Positions 26,150 to 33,287 of a DNA stretch of 64,000 bases are shown here, in pieces. Source of the stretch: Ruminococcus sp. (GTDB lineage Bacteria > Bacillota > Clostridia > Oscillospirales > Ruminococcaceae); contig JAFVFL010000016.1 of NCBI GenBank assembly GCA_017475555.1, positions 1-64,000 of the forward strand, in the 5' to 3' direction. The notes under the pieces are model-generated. The model was not told the origin of the DNA. It searched no databases and saw nothing but the letters and a program-made list of their open reading frames with translations. Made by a program: the position numbers and the translations under genes. Within the stretch, counting starts at the first letter, position 1; the number at the start of each line of letters is the position of its first letter.

Positions 26150-26967
26150 TGGCAGACGTATGCGTAATTACAGGCGGCGGCAGCGGAATGGGACTTGCTG
26201 CGGCGAAATATATGCCTAAGGATAAGATAATACTTATCGCAGGCAGGACGGAGTCAAAGCTTAAAGCTGCCGCAAAAGAGCTTAAAGACCTCGGCTTCAA
26301 GGTTTACTATAAGACCTGCGATACCTCTGACAGAGACAGTGTACGTTCGCTTGCGGAGTATGCCGCATCACTGGGAACAGTAAGAAACGTGATAAACGCC
26401 GCAGGGCTTTCTCCGGCAATGGCAAAGCCGGAACAGCTTATAAGGGTCAACGCTCTTGGAACTGTGTACGTAGATCAGGAATTTTCAAGAATCATGGGCA
26501 GCGGCAGCGTGATAGTAGATGTCTCGTCCAATTCAGCGTATGCTATTCCGAAGATGTTAGTACCGAGCAGGGCGTACAAGCTCGCTGATACGGACGAAAA
26601 GGAGTTTCTCAGATGTATGCTTAAACGCAGCAGTCTTCCGAGAGGTGACTATCAGCGTTCAGGACTTGCGTATGCTCTTTCAAAGAATTTTGCAGTCTGG
26701 TACGCTCAGAGGTCTGCATTTGAGCTTGGGGAAAGAGGAATAAGAGTTGTATCCCTGAGCCCTGGACTTATCGCTACTGATATGGGAAATCTTGAAGCAG
26801 GCGAGGGGGCAAGAATGCTCAGAAATGGTGCAGAAAAAAGAATGGGAACACCCGAAGAGCTTGGATTTGCGATAGCCTTTGCAGCTGACGAGCGTAACGG
26901 CTATCTTGCAGGTGTGGATATCCTGTGCGACGGCGGCTGTACTAACGGCAGGCGGTTCAGGTCATGA
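26149..26967 (+). CDS. Short-chain dehydrogenase/reductase
   Basis: A 272-residue classical SDR: TGGGSGMGLA, NAAGLSP, catalytic Ser in VSSNSAYA, and a Tyr/Lys pair in YALSKNFAVW. A ~35-residue insertion (about 125-160) between Ser and Tyr is longer than usual, suggesting a bulky or special substrate. The start shares a base with the stop of the epimerase gene (TAATG). It completes a three-gene set of acyltransferase and two oxidoreductases. Confidence 0.87.
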   Translation: MADVCVITGGGSGMGLAAAKYMPKDKIILIAGRTESKLKAAAKELKDLGFKVYYKTCDTSDRDSVRSLAEYAASLGTVRNVINAAGLSPAMAKPEQLIRVNALGTVYVDQEFSRIMGSGSVIVDVSSNSAYAIPKMLVPSRAYKLADTDEKEFLRCMLKRSSLPRGDYQRSGLAYALSKNFAVWYAQRSAFELGERGIRVVSLSPGLIATDMGNLEAGEGARMLRNGAEKRMGTPEELGFAIAFAADERNGYLAGVDILCDGGCTNGRRFRS

Positions 26968-26990
26968 TACGGACGGATAGGAAGTGTCAA

Positions 26991-27020
26991 AAAAAGGAAA
27001 GCTTTTCAGCTTTCCTTTTT
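26991..27020. terminator. Bidirectional intrinsic terminator
   Basis: Twelve-bp stem 26991-27002 / 27009-27020 with loop TTTTCA, T-runs on both strands. The stop of the leftward HD-GYP gene lies in its right arm. Confidence 0.82.
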
Positions 27021-28726
27021 TAGTCGATATTGCTGTAATACTCCTCAAGCCTCGGACGGGCGGCAATGTAATATGGCTCAAGCCGTTTGTCGAACTGCTT
27101 TCCCATACCCTCCATTATTATACTGTCTGCCTGCTCAAAGGACATACTCTCCTTGTAGAAACGCTTGCTGACCAGTGCGTCATATACGTCCGCAATAGCC
27201 ATTATTCTCGCCTCAAGCGGTATCTGTTCGCCCTTCAGCCCCTCCGGATACCCTGAGCCGTCCCAGCGTTCATGGTGGTAGTGAGCCACATTTTCGGCTA
27301 ATACACGGAAGTCCTCGTCATCAGTACCCTTGAGTATCTCATGCACTATCCTCGCACCCTCAGCTGCGTGAGTCTTCATGATCGCAAATTCATCTTCGGT
27401 GAATCTGCCCGGCTTACGCAGTATCGAGTCTGCTACGGCTATCTTTCCGAGATCGTGCATAGGTGCAGCCTTGATTATGTTGCTGCAAAACCTCTCACTC
27501 AGCTCAAATTCACCGCCGTGCTTCATTTCATCTATAAGAATGCGTACCCCCTCACTCGTTCTTCTGATGTGACCGCCTGTAGAATTGTCACGGCTTTCGA
27601 CCATCATCGCCATGCTGAGTATGAGGTTATCGTGCATTTCAACGATATGCTCCGTCTTTTGTGCTACCTCAGCCTTCAGCTCGGTATTGAAGCTGTCGAG
27701 CAGGGCTATATACTGCTGATCCTTAGTATCGTCCGTAATGAACATCTGATACCCGCGCTTGTGACTTCCGTCTGACAGATAGCTGATGTTTATAAGAAAG
27801 GTCTGATCGCCCTTGCTGTAAAAGACGTTGTCACACGTATTATCACGGCTGAAATCTGTCAGCCACTTTATAAGTGTACTTTTCAGGCTTTCTGTTTTGA
27901 TAGTTTTGTCTACAGTAAGCTCGCTGAGCTCAGGGAAGATTCCCTTTGCAGTCTCGTTGCTGCCAAGATATCTGAATCCCCAGTCGAAAGAGATAAATCC
28001 CGTATCGCCGTTCTGCACTATAGTATCAATGACCGTATCCGGAAGATTGTACAGCACGAGCTTGTGGGTTATTATGAGATATACTATCAGAGCCACATCA
28101 TAGACAAGCGGTATCAGCTCTGCATTCGGGAAGAAATCAAATGCACGGAGCAGCGTTCTTCCTGCAAAGAAGCAGATATACGACAGCACCTCAGGAAGTG
28201 CGAGCAGTGCGATGAACCGGTTCGATACCTGATTTTTTCTGAAAAAGCTGTAGGCGATAGCACCGATACCGAGCATGAAGTATGCGACCACCATGATGTA
28301 ATAGATCACATGAAGAATGCCGTACTCTTTGACAAGAACGAACGAACCGTTGTCATTTACTATGGTCACGCTTTTGTAATAAAGCTCATTCCTGCCGATC
28401 TGCTGCGTGCAGATGAACACTCCCGTTGTGATAAGGTAGAGCAGCAGGCGGATATATCGGTTGAGCTTTATATCGCAAAGACTGAAAACAGCAAGGGTGA
28501 CCATAAGTATGAGATAGCAGCCTCCGATGTACATTATTCTGTTCGCAAGCAGTGCCGAGCTGAGGTCGTCATTCTGGCTGATGAGAAGCTGAGCAAGATT
28601 GCTTATCGGGACAAGCACGAAGATCAGCGAGATATGTACATCATAATGTCTGTGATACACAAAGGCATATACAAGCATCAGTATCACCGACAGCCAAAAT
28701 GCAGCCGAATAATACCCAGCGATCAC
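27020..28726 (-). CDS. Membrane HD-GYP phosphodiesterase (cyclic-di-GMP type)
   Basis: A 568-residue protein: seven or eight N-terminal membrane helices (about 5-225, like the 7TM sensor input module), a PAS-like segment (about 235-345), and an HD-GYP domain with HDLGKIAV, KTHAAEGARIV and HHERWDGSGYPEGLKGEQIP. HD-GYP proteins degrade cyclic-di-GMP or related dinucleotides. The start is a GTG at 28726, overlapping the methyltransferase stop (GTGA) with GGAGGG upstream. Confidence 0.88.
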   Translation of the reverse strand: MIAGYYSAAFWLSVILMLVYAFVYHRHYDVHISLIFVLVPISNLAQLLISQNDDLSSALLANRIMYIGGCYLILMVTLAVFSLCDIKLNRYIRLLLYLITTGVFICTQQIGRNELYYKSVTIVNDNGSFVLVKEYGILHVIYYIMVVAYFMLGIGAIAYSFFRKNQVSNRFIALLALPEVLSYICFFAGRTLLRAFDFFPNAELIPLVYDVALIVYLIITHKLVLYNLPDTVIDTIVQNGDTGFISFDWGFRYLGSNETAKGIFPELSELTVDKTIKTESLKSTLIKWLTDFSRDNTCDNVFYSKGDQTFLINISYLSDGSHKRGYQMFITDDTKDQQYIALLDSFNTELKAEVAQKTEHIVEMHDNLILSMAMMVESRDNSTGGHIRRTSEGVRILIDEMKHGGEFELSERFCSNIIKAAPMHDLGKIAVADSILRKPGRFTEDEFAIMKTHAAEGARIVHEILKGTDDEDFRVLAENVAHYHHERWDGSGYPEGLKGEQIPLEARIMAIADVYDALVSKRFYKESMSFEQADSIIMEGMGKQFDKRLEPYYIAARPRLEEYYSNID

Positions 28727-29376
28727 AGCTTTCCCTCCTCTTTGATCACATCATTCCCGCAGGAGGGCGAAGCAGTTGTCTGCTTTGTGATGACAGCGAC
28801 TGCACAAGGCATTCTGCCGCTTACAACATGATAAACAGCGTCACTATATCCAGCATTCAAAAAGAATTCTTTGTATGTTTTCAGGTCAAACTGCCGCTTG
28901 AAATCCACTCCGAGCATTTTTATGAGCGATACTGCCCTTCGCTGCTGAGTTCCCTCGTTATTTATGTAAGTAGGTATGATGACCTTGCCTCCAGGCTTGC
29001 AGACCCTCATCAGCTCCCTTACCGCAGCCTCAGGGTCATCAAGGAGATGTATCACATTGCCTGCAACGACCTTATCAAAGCTGTTGCTTCTGCAATTCAG
29101 GTGAGTCATATCAGCCCTTCTGACTATAACGCTGCTGAACCCTTTGGTCTTTCTTGCGGTATGCCTGAGCATTCCGGGCGATATATCAGTTGCAATAAGC
29201 TTCCTGCATTCAGGTGCGATATACACGCTGACAGCACCCGTACCGCACGCACATTCCAGAACGATATCGTTCCGGTCGATCTCCTTTGCGACTGTTTTAC
29301 CCGTCATGCTGTAGACTTTGCCATTGTAGACGTTTTCAAAAATATCATAGACTCCTGCCATTTTATCCCAGATCAT
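28723..29376 (-). CDS. Class I SAM-dependent methyltransferase
   Basis: A 217-residue methyltransferase of the UbiE/Methyltransf_11 type: LECACGTGAVSVYIA (SAM glycine loop), IATDISPGML (acidic loop) and a VVAGNVIHLLDDPEAAVRELMRV strand-helix. Methyl acceptor unknown. It precedes and overlaps the HD-GYP gene, so both share a transcript. A hairpin AGGGTG-aaca-CACCCT (29395-29410) lies in its leader. Confidence 0.85.
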   Translation of the reverse strand: MIWDKMAGVYDIFENVYNGKVYSMTGKTVAKEIDRNDIVLECACGTGAVSVYIAPECRKLIATDISPGMLRHTARKTKGFSSVIVRRADMTHLNCRSNSFDKVVAGNVIHLLDDPEAAVRELMRVCKPGGKVIIPTYINNEGTQQRRAVSLIKMLGVDFKRQFDLKTYKEFFLNAGYSDAVYHVVSGRMPCAVAVITKQTTASPSCGNDVIKEEGKL

Positions 29377-29442
29377 ATTTCCTCCGTCATGCTTAGGGTG
29401 AACACACCCTGATGATTTGTCTGAATCTTTTGTGACAGTATC

Positions 29443-29471
29443 ATTATAACATCAGCGGCAGAAAAAGTCAA
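29443..29471 (-). promoter_or_regulatory. Promoter of the methyltransferase/HD-GYP operon
   Basis: Minus strand TTGACT (29471-29466), 17-nt spacer, TATAAT (29448-29443). The small inverted repeat at 29395-29410 is about 35 nt downstream of the expected start point and may be regulatory. Confidence 0.75.
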
Positions 29472-29549
29472 ATATTATTATTCAGGAATAAAATATTTTT
29501 ATTTTTTAATGATAAAATGCAGGGTATAGTCAGATGTGAGGAAATGCTA

Positions 29550-29578
29550 TTTACAAATCAATTTATGTGTGATATAAT
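29550..29578 (+). promoter_or_regulatory. Promoter facing the HTH/DUF2975 operon (antisense)
   Basis: TTTACA (29550-29555), 17-nt spacer, extended -10 TGTGATATAAT ending at 29578. No rightward gene follows; transcription would run antisense into the HTH gene that ends at 29604. A 6-bp hairpin, AATGAC-tacag-GTCATT, lies at 29592-29608. Confidence 0.5.
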
Positions 29579-29603
29579 GATATTAAGCTTAAATGACTAC
29601 AGG

Positions 29604-29825
29604 TCATTCCTCGCTGTCCTCATATTCAAACAGATCGCCCGGCTGACAGTCAAGGGCTTTGCATATCGCACACATCGTCTCAAATCTGATACCCTTCATT
29701 TTCCCGGTCTTCAGATTTGAAAGGTTCACATTGGTCATACCAACTCTTTCCGCAAGCTCGTTCAGGGATATTTTTCTGTCAGCCATCACCCTGTCGAGGC
29801 GTATAATGATTCTTCCCATGCTCAT
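29604..29825 (-). CDS. Small Xre/YozG-like HTH regulator
   Basis: A 73-residue helix-turn-helix protein (RKISLNELAERVGMTNVNLSNLKTGKM region) of the YozG type. These are regularly encoded next to DUF2975 membrane proteins, as here, with a 4-nt overlap. It is the best candidate to bind the two TTTAAAGT-N3-ACTTTAAA palindromes upstream of the operon (autoregulation, inferred). Confidence 0.9.
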   Translation of the reverse strand: MSMGRIIIRLDRVMADRKISLNELAERVGMTNVNLSNLKTGKMKGIRFETMCAICKALDCQPGDLFEYEDSEE

Positions 29826-30280
29826 GCTATCAGATCGTTATCCTCCTGAAGCTTTCTGCCGTACACGAATATCTCAGAGATAAGCAGAATGATGAGAGCA
29901 ACTACGATCATAAGCATATTTTGCAGGTTGAAGCTCGTAACGATCGCCTTTGAAGTGTCACTGACCGGTATTTCGATATAATTAGGCATATTTCCTGCGA
30001 TGAGGAGGATAATTGACATTATGCGAAGCCGGTTTATAACAGCCCTTGCGAATGGCTTTCCGTTTTTGCGTATATCTGCAAAGATACAGCTCAGAATCAG
30101 AAGCTCGGCGGCTATAGTAAAGCTGTAGACGGCATTTGTCAGGTATTGCTTCGCTGCATTGTCCGATAGCTTCACGAGGCATAGTATACCGATAACAAGG
30201 GCAAGAACGGAAATTATCCCTGAGAACCACATTTCAGCGGAGGCACGTTTTCTGAGCCTTGAAAGATTATCCTGTTTCAT
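29822..30280 (-). CDS. DUF2975 membrane protein
   Basis: A 152-residue protein with four membrane helices (about 18-36, 48-66, 84-104, 116-140), matching the DUF2975 outline. Paired with a YozG-like HTH regulator, as is common in Firmicutes; the job of the pair is unknown. RBS AAGGAGG lies upstream, inside the right edge of operator 2. Confidence 0.85.
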   Translation of the reverse strand: MKQDNLSRLRKRASAEMWFSGIISVLALVIGILCLVKLSDNAAKQYLTNAVYSFTIAAELLILSCIFADIRKNGKPFARAVINRLRIMSIILLIAGNMPNYIEIPVSDTSKAIVTSFNLQNMLMIVVALIILLISEIFVYGRKLQEDNDLIA

Positions 30281-30293
30281 TGATATCCTCCTT

Positions 30294-30318
30294 AAATTTA
30301 AAGTTTGACTTTAAATTT
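30294..30318. promoter_or_regulatory. Palindromic operator 2 of the HTH/DUF2975 operon
   Basis: Perfect inverted repeat AAATTTAAAGT-ttg-ACTTTAAATTT with 11-bp arms. It lies just downstream of the promoter, over the leader and next to the RBS. Confidence 0.78.
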
Positions 30319-30344
30319 TTAAATTTTCATCAGCTGATGATGCT

Positions 30345-30373
30345 ATTATAAACCGCAAATTAAACTTTGTCAA
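30345..30373 (-). promoter_or_regulatory. Promoter of the HTH/DUF2975 operon
   Basis: Minus strand TTGACA (30373-30368), 17-nt spacer, TATAAT (30350-30345): a consensus promoter flanked on both sides by matching palindromes. A 12-bp palindrome CATCAGCTGATG (30328-30339) covers the expected start point. Confidence 0.85.
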
Positions 30374-30376
30374 TAG

Positions 30377-30401
30377 ATATTTAAAGTATCACTTTAAATA
30401 T
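30377..30401. promoter_or_regulatory. Palindromic operator 1 of the HTH/DUF2975 operon
   Basis: Perfect inverted repeat ATATTTAAAGT-atc-ACTTTAAATAT with 11-bp arms, directly upstream of the -35 box. Core half-site is the same as operator 2; the centres are 83 bp apart, close to eight helical turns. Confidence 0.78.
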
Positions 30402-30473
30402 TGTGCAACCAAACAAATCCTGCTTAAATAGATAAGTATTTTTATCTAAATTATACAACTCAGGAGGTACATC

Positions 30474-31205
30474 ATGAATATTTTTCTGATACTGACATTT
30501 TTATTCGCAGTCGGCGGTATGACCGGGTGGGGGCTGGAGGTCTTTTACAGAAGATTCGTTTCACAGAAGCATTGGGTAAATCCGGGCTTTCTTACAGGAC
30601 CGTGCCTGCCGCTGTACGGCGAGGCACTCTGCATACTTTATACTCTCTCCAAGCTTGAGGATCATATCCCCGTAGAGCAGCTGTGGCTCAGGAAGCTGAT
30701 ACTTTTCTTCATTATGGCGGCGTTCATAACCATGCTTGAATACTTAGTCGGCGAGGTAATGCTTTCACTTACCCATGTAAGACTGTGGGACTATACAAAT
30801 CAATGGGGCAACATCAGGGGTATGATATGTCCGCTTTATTCGTTTTTCTGGATGCTCCTCAGTGCATTTTACTACTTCTTCATCAATTCTCACATACTCG
30901 ATGCTCTGAACTGGCTGTCGCAGAACCTTGCTTTTTCGTTCGGTATAGGCTTCTTTTACGGTATATTCGTCATTGATCTTGCATATTCAGCAAATCTGAT
31001 GGCAAAGATAAGCCGATTTGCTGATGAAAAGCAGATAGTTGTACGGCTTGAGGAGCTGAGGGAGGAAATAAATGCCGATATAGAGAAGCGTAAGGCGAAA
31101 TTTCTGCTCTCTCTGCACACAGAAAGACCGCTGCGTGAGATCCTTGAAAGCTATGTCGAGAACAGGCTTGACAGGATAAACCGCAGCGGTTTCAAAAGAA
31201 AATAA
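30474..31205 (+). CDS. Putative ABC-transporter permease-like membrane protein (PF06541/CmpB type)
   Basis: A 243-residue protein with five or six membrane helices and the conserved segments NPGFLTGPCLPLYGE and WGNIRGMICPLYSFFW of the 'putative ABC-transporter type IV' family. The C-terminal ~45 residues form a charged helix. The true function of this family is not established. RBS CAGGAGG precedes the ATG. Its stop is one base from the stop of the convergent ABC permease gene, leaving no room for a terminator. Confidence 0.85.
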   Translation: MNIFLILTFLFAVGGMTGWGLEVFYRRFVSQKHWVNPGFLTGPCLPLYGEALCILYTLSKLEDHIPVEQLWLRKLILFFIMAAFITMLEYLVGEVMLSLTHVRLWDYTNQWGNIRGMICPLYSFFWMLLSAFYYFFINSHILDALNWLSQNLAFSFGIGFFYGIFVIDLAYSANLMAKISRFADEKQIVVRLEELREEINADIEKRKAKFLLSLHTERPLREILESYVENRLDRINRSGFKRK

Positions 31206-31206
31206 C

Positions 31207-31836
31207 TTAAAGCTCTTTTTTCTGGTATATCTTTATCGACAAGAGCCACGAAACGCAGAACAGAGCAAGGACCGTTACAACTGCGATCAATGCTGCCGCA
31301 GAGGTGATAGGCGGTGTGGTCGGCTGCGGCGGATCATCAGAAGTTATAAAGAATGTGCTTGCAAATCCAGCCGCAGCACCGCTAAGAATAAGTGCGGCGA
31401 TCCTCGCTTTTCCTGTTCCAAGCTTGAATATCAGCGGAAAATTAATTGCTGTGAAAAGGAGGGTAAAGGCAAGCGGAAATATGATCATCGACCTGATGCT
31501 CATATCGGTATCCGAGTGGTTCGTCACATATGAGACTATGTAGGATATGACGGACACAAGCTCAGCGGCACAGCACAGAATCACAGTCAGCATATACTTT
31601 GATGAAACTATCTGCGTTCTGCTGAACGGCATTGTAAGACAGTATATGTTCCAGCGGCTCGTATCATCGAATGTCATGCTGCTGTATGGCAGTATCCCCA
31701 GCAAAAGCGTTCCATAGAAGCTCATGAATAAGTTTCCGCTGAAAGCTCCGAATACTACAAGAATCAGCTCAATTAACAGAAGTATCTTATAGTTTTTCCA
31801 TATCTGGATAATATCCTTCAAAATAAGCCCTTTCAT
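31207..31836 (-). CDS. ABC-2 type permease
   Basis: A 209-residue integral membrane protein with six predicted helices, third gene of a GntR-ATPase-permease operon of the YtrA-YtrB-YtrC kind. Such transporters respond to cell-envelope stress or antimicrobial peptides. The start overlaps the ATPase stop by 4 nt. Confidence 0.85.
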   Translation of the reverse strand: MKGLILKDIIQIWKNYKILLLIELILVVFGAFSGNLFMSFYGTLLLGILPYSSMTFDDTSRWNIYCLTMPFSRTQIVSSKYMLTVILCCAAELVSVISYIVSYVTNHSDTDMSIRSMIIFPLAFTLLFTAINFPLIFKLGTGKARIAALILSGAAAGFASTFFITSDDPPQPTTPPITSAAALIAVVTVLALFCVSWLLSIKIYQKKEL

Positions 31837-32672
31837 TCTTTTACCTCCTTTGCCATGAAAACGAAAAGCTCCTCGATAGTTATTGGTGCAGCGTTGTACC
31901 CGTTTGGAATCATGCTTCTGTCTGCAAGCACCTCAGTGCTGTACTTATTGACTCTTTTACGTATTATCGCCTCCGCTCTCATAGCCTCAAGCTGATCGTC
32001 AGAGAGCGTCAGGAAGCAGTATTGCTCAAGAAGCCTGTCCTTTTCCTCAAACAGCATTAGCTTTCCGTCGTGCAGAAAAGCGATGTAATCGCACAGCTTT
32101 TCAAGATCGCTGACTATATGTGATGAAATGAGTATGGAATGCTCCTCGTCCCGTGTATACTCGCTGAGGATATCGACTATCTCATCTCTTACAAGCGGGT
32201 CAAGTCCGCTCGTCGGCTCGTCGAGAATAAGCAGCTTCGGCTCGTGCGACAGTGCTGCTGCGATGCCGAGCTTCATCTTCATACCCTTTGAAAATTCGCT
32301 GAATTTCTTCTTTTCCGGCAGCTTGAACCGCCGTACATAATCGAAAAATACCTCGCTGCTCCATTTTGTATAGGTGTTTTTCATCACAAGGTCGATATCC
32401 GAGGTATTGAAGTTCATCGGCATACCGACCTCATCGAGAACAACTCCGATATCATCGTGTATGGTATTGTCACCGACAGCTTTTCCGAGGATCACAGCAC
32501 TTCCGCTTGTTGGTATAGTTATTCCGAGCAGTGATTTTATCAATGTCGTCTTGCCTGCACCGTTCTCACCGATCAGACCAAGTATGCACCCTGACGGCAG
32601 AGACAGCGTGATATCTCCGAGTGTGAAGTCTTTGTATTCTTTTCTTAGTCCGGTTATCTCTATTGCATTCAT
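31833..32672 (-). CDS. ABC transporter ATP-binding protein
   Basis: A 279-residue ABC ATPase: GLIGENGAGKTTLIKSL (Walker A), FSKGMKMKLGIAAALSHEP (signature) and LLILDEPTSGLDP (Walker B), then H-loop ISSHIVSDLE. The C-terminal ~70 residues carry an accessory domain. It energises the permease encoded next and follows the GntR gene by 18 nt with its own AAAGGAG site. Confidence 0.93.
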   Translation of the reverse strand: MNAIEITGLRKEYKDFTLGDITLSLPSGCILGLIGENGAGKTTLIKSLLGITIPTSGSAVILGKAVGDNTIHDDIGVVLDEVGMPMNFNTSDIDLVMKNTYTKWSSEVFFDYVRRFKLPEKKKFSEFSKGMKMKLGIAAALSHEPKLLILDEPTSGLDPLVRDEIVDILSEYTRDEEHSILISSHIVSDLEKLCDYIAFLHDGKLMLFEEKDRLLEQYCFLTLSDDQLEAMRAEAIIRKRVNKYSTEVLADRSMIPNGYNAAPITIEELFVFMAKEVKE

Positions 32673-32690
32673 GATTTTCTCCTTTTGCAG

Positions 32691-33059
32691 TTATTCATCG
32701 AGGATATCGAGCATTTCAGCGATATCCTCCTTTTTCATTCCAATTGCAGCCGCAAGCCGTTTTATCTGCGTGAGATGCTCCTCGATCTGGCGTATATTCT
32801 CCTCTCTCAGCAGCTCCGTATTTTTTGGAGCAACGAAGCAGCCTTTACCTGGGAGAGTATAGATGAAGCCCTGACGCTCAAGCTCCTCATATGCACGCTT
32901 TGTCGTGATAACGCTGATCCGGAGATCCTTTGCGAGAGCACGTATAGACGGCAGGGAAGCGTTCTCCTGCAATTCACCGGATATTATCAGTCCTTTTATC
33001 TGCGTGAATATCTGGTCGTATATAGGTGCTCCGGTGCGGTTGTCGATCAATATATTCAT
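32691..33059 (-). CDS. GntR-family repressor (YtrA subfamily)
   Basis: A 122-residue regulator: winged HTH at about 10-75 (PIYDQIFTQIKGLIISGEL, LPSIRALAKDLRIS, TTKRAYEELERQGFIYT) followed by only ~45 helical residues, the short form of the YtrA subfamily. First gene of the ABC operon; it probably represses its own promoter through the palindrome that covers the -10. Confidence 0.92.
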   Translation of the reverse strand: MNILIDNRTGAPIYDQIFTQIKGLIISGELQENASLPSIRALAKDLRISVITTKRAYEELERQGFIYTLPGKGCFVAPKNTELLREENIRQIEEHLTQIKRLAAAIGMKKEDIAEMLDILDE

Positions 33060-33094
33060 TTTTCACCTCGGATTCTAAGTGTGTATTCAGCGTT

Positions 33095-33137
33095 TACTGT
33101 ATATCTACAGTATACACAGAATTCACACATTTGTCAA
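33095..33137 (-). promoter_or_regulatory. Promoter and operator of the GntR/ABC operon
   Basis: Minus strand TTGACA (33137-33132), 17-nt spacer, TATACT (33114-33109). The inverted repeat TACTGTA-tatc-TACAGTA (33095-33112) overlaps the -10 and resembles YtrA-type operators. Confidence 0.78.
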
Positions 33138-33197
33138 TAGCTGAGATATATTTTTTTATTTTAACCATAAATCGCAGCAAAAAATCCCTGTTACCTA

Positions 33198-33260
33198 TTG
33201 ACAACAGCATTTGTATGTGATATAATGAATACAGAACATATGAATACTTGTTCATATGTT
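33198..33260 (+). promoter_or_regulatory. Promoter and ArsR/SmtB-like operator of the P-type ATPase
   Basis: TTGACA (33198-33203), 17-nt spacer, extended -10 TGTGATATAAT (33216-33226). Directly downstream lies the inverted repeat AACATATGAA-N6-TTCATATGTT (33235-33244 / 33251-33260), close to SmtB/CadC-family sites. No ArsR-type gene is next to it. Confidence 0.8.
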
Positions 33261-33287
33261 TGCAAATGGATCTAAAGGGGCGATATT

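Noticed and set aside
23698..26967. A nonribosomal peptide synthetase cluster
   Set aside because: Only a free condensation-like protein is present; no adenylation, carrier or thioesterase domain is seen.
28064..28831. Long rightward open frame opposite the HD-GYP gene
   Set aside because: It is an overlapping frame on the opposite strand of a well-supported gene and has no RBS or recognisable protein features.
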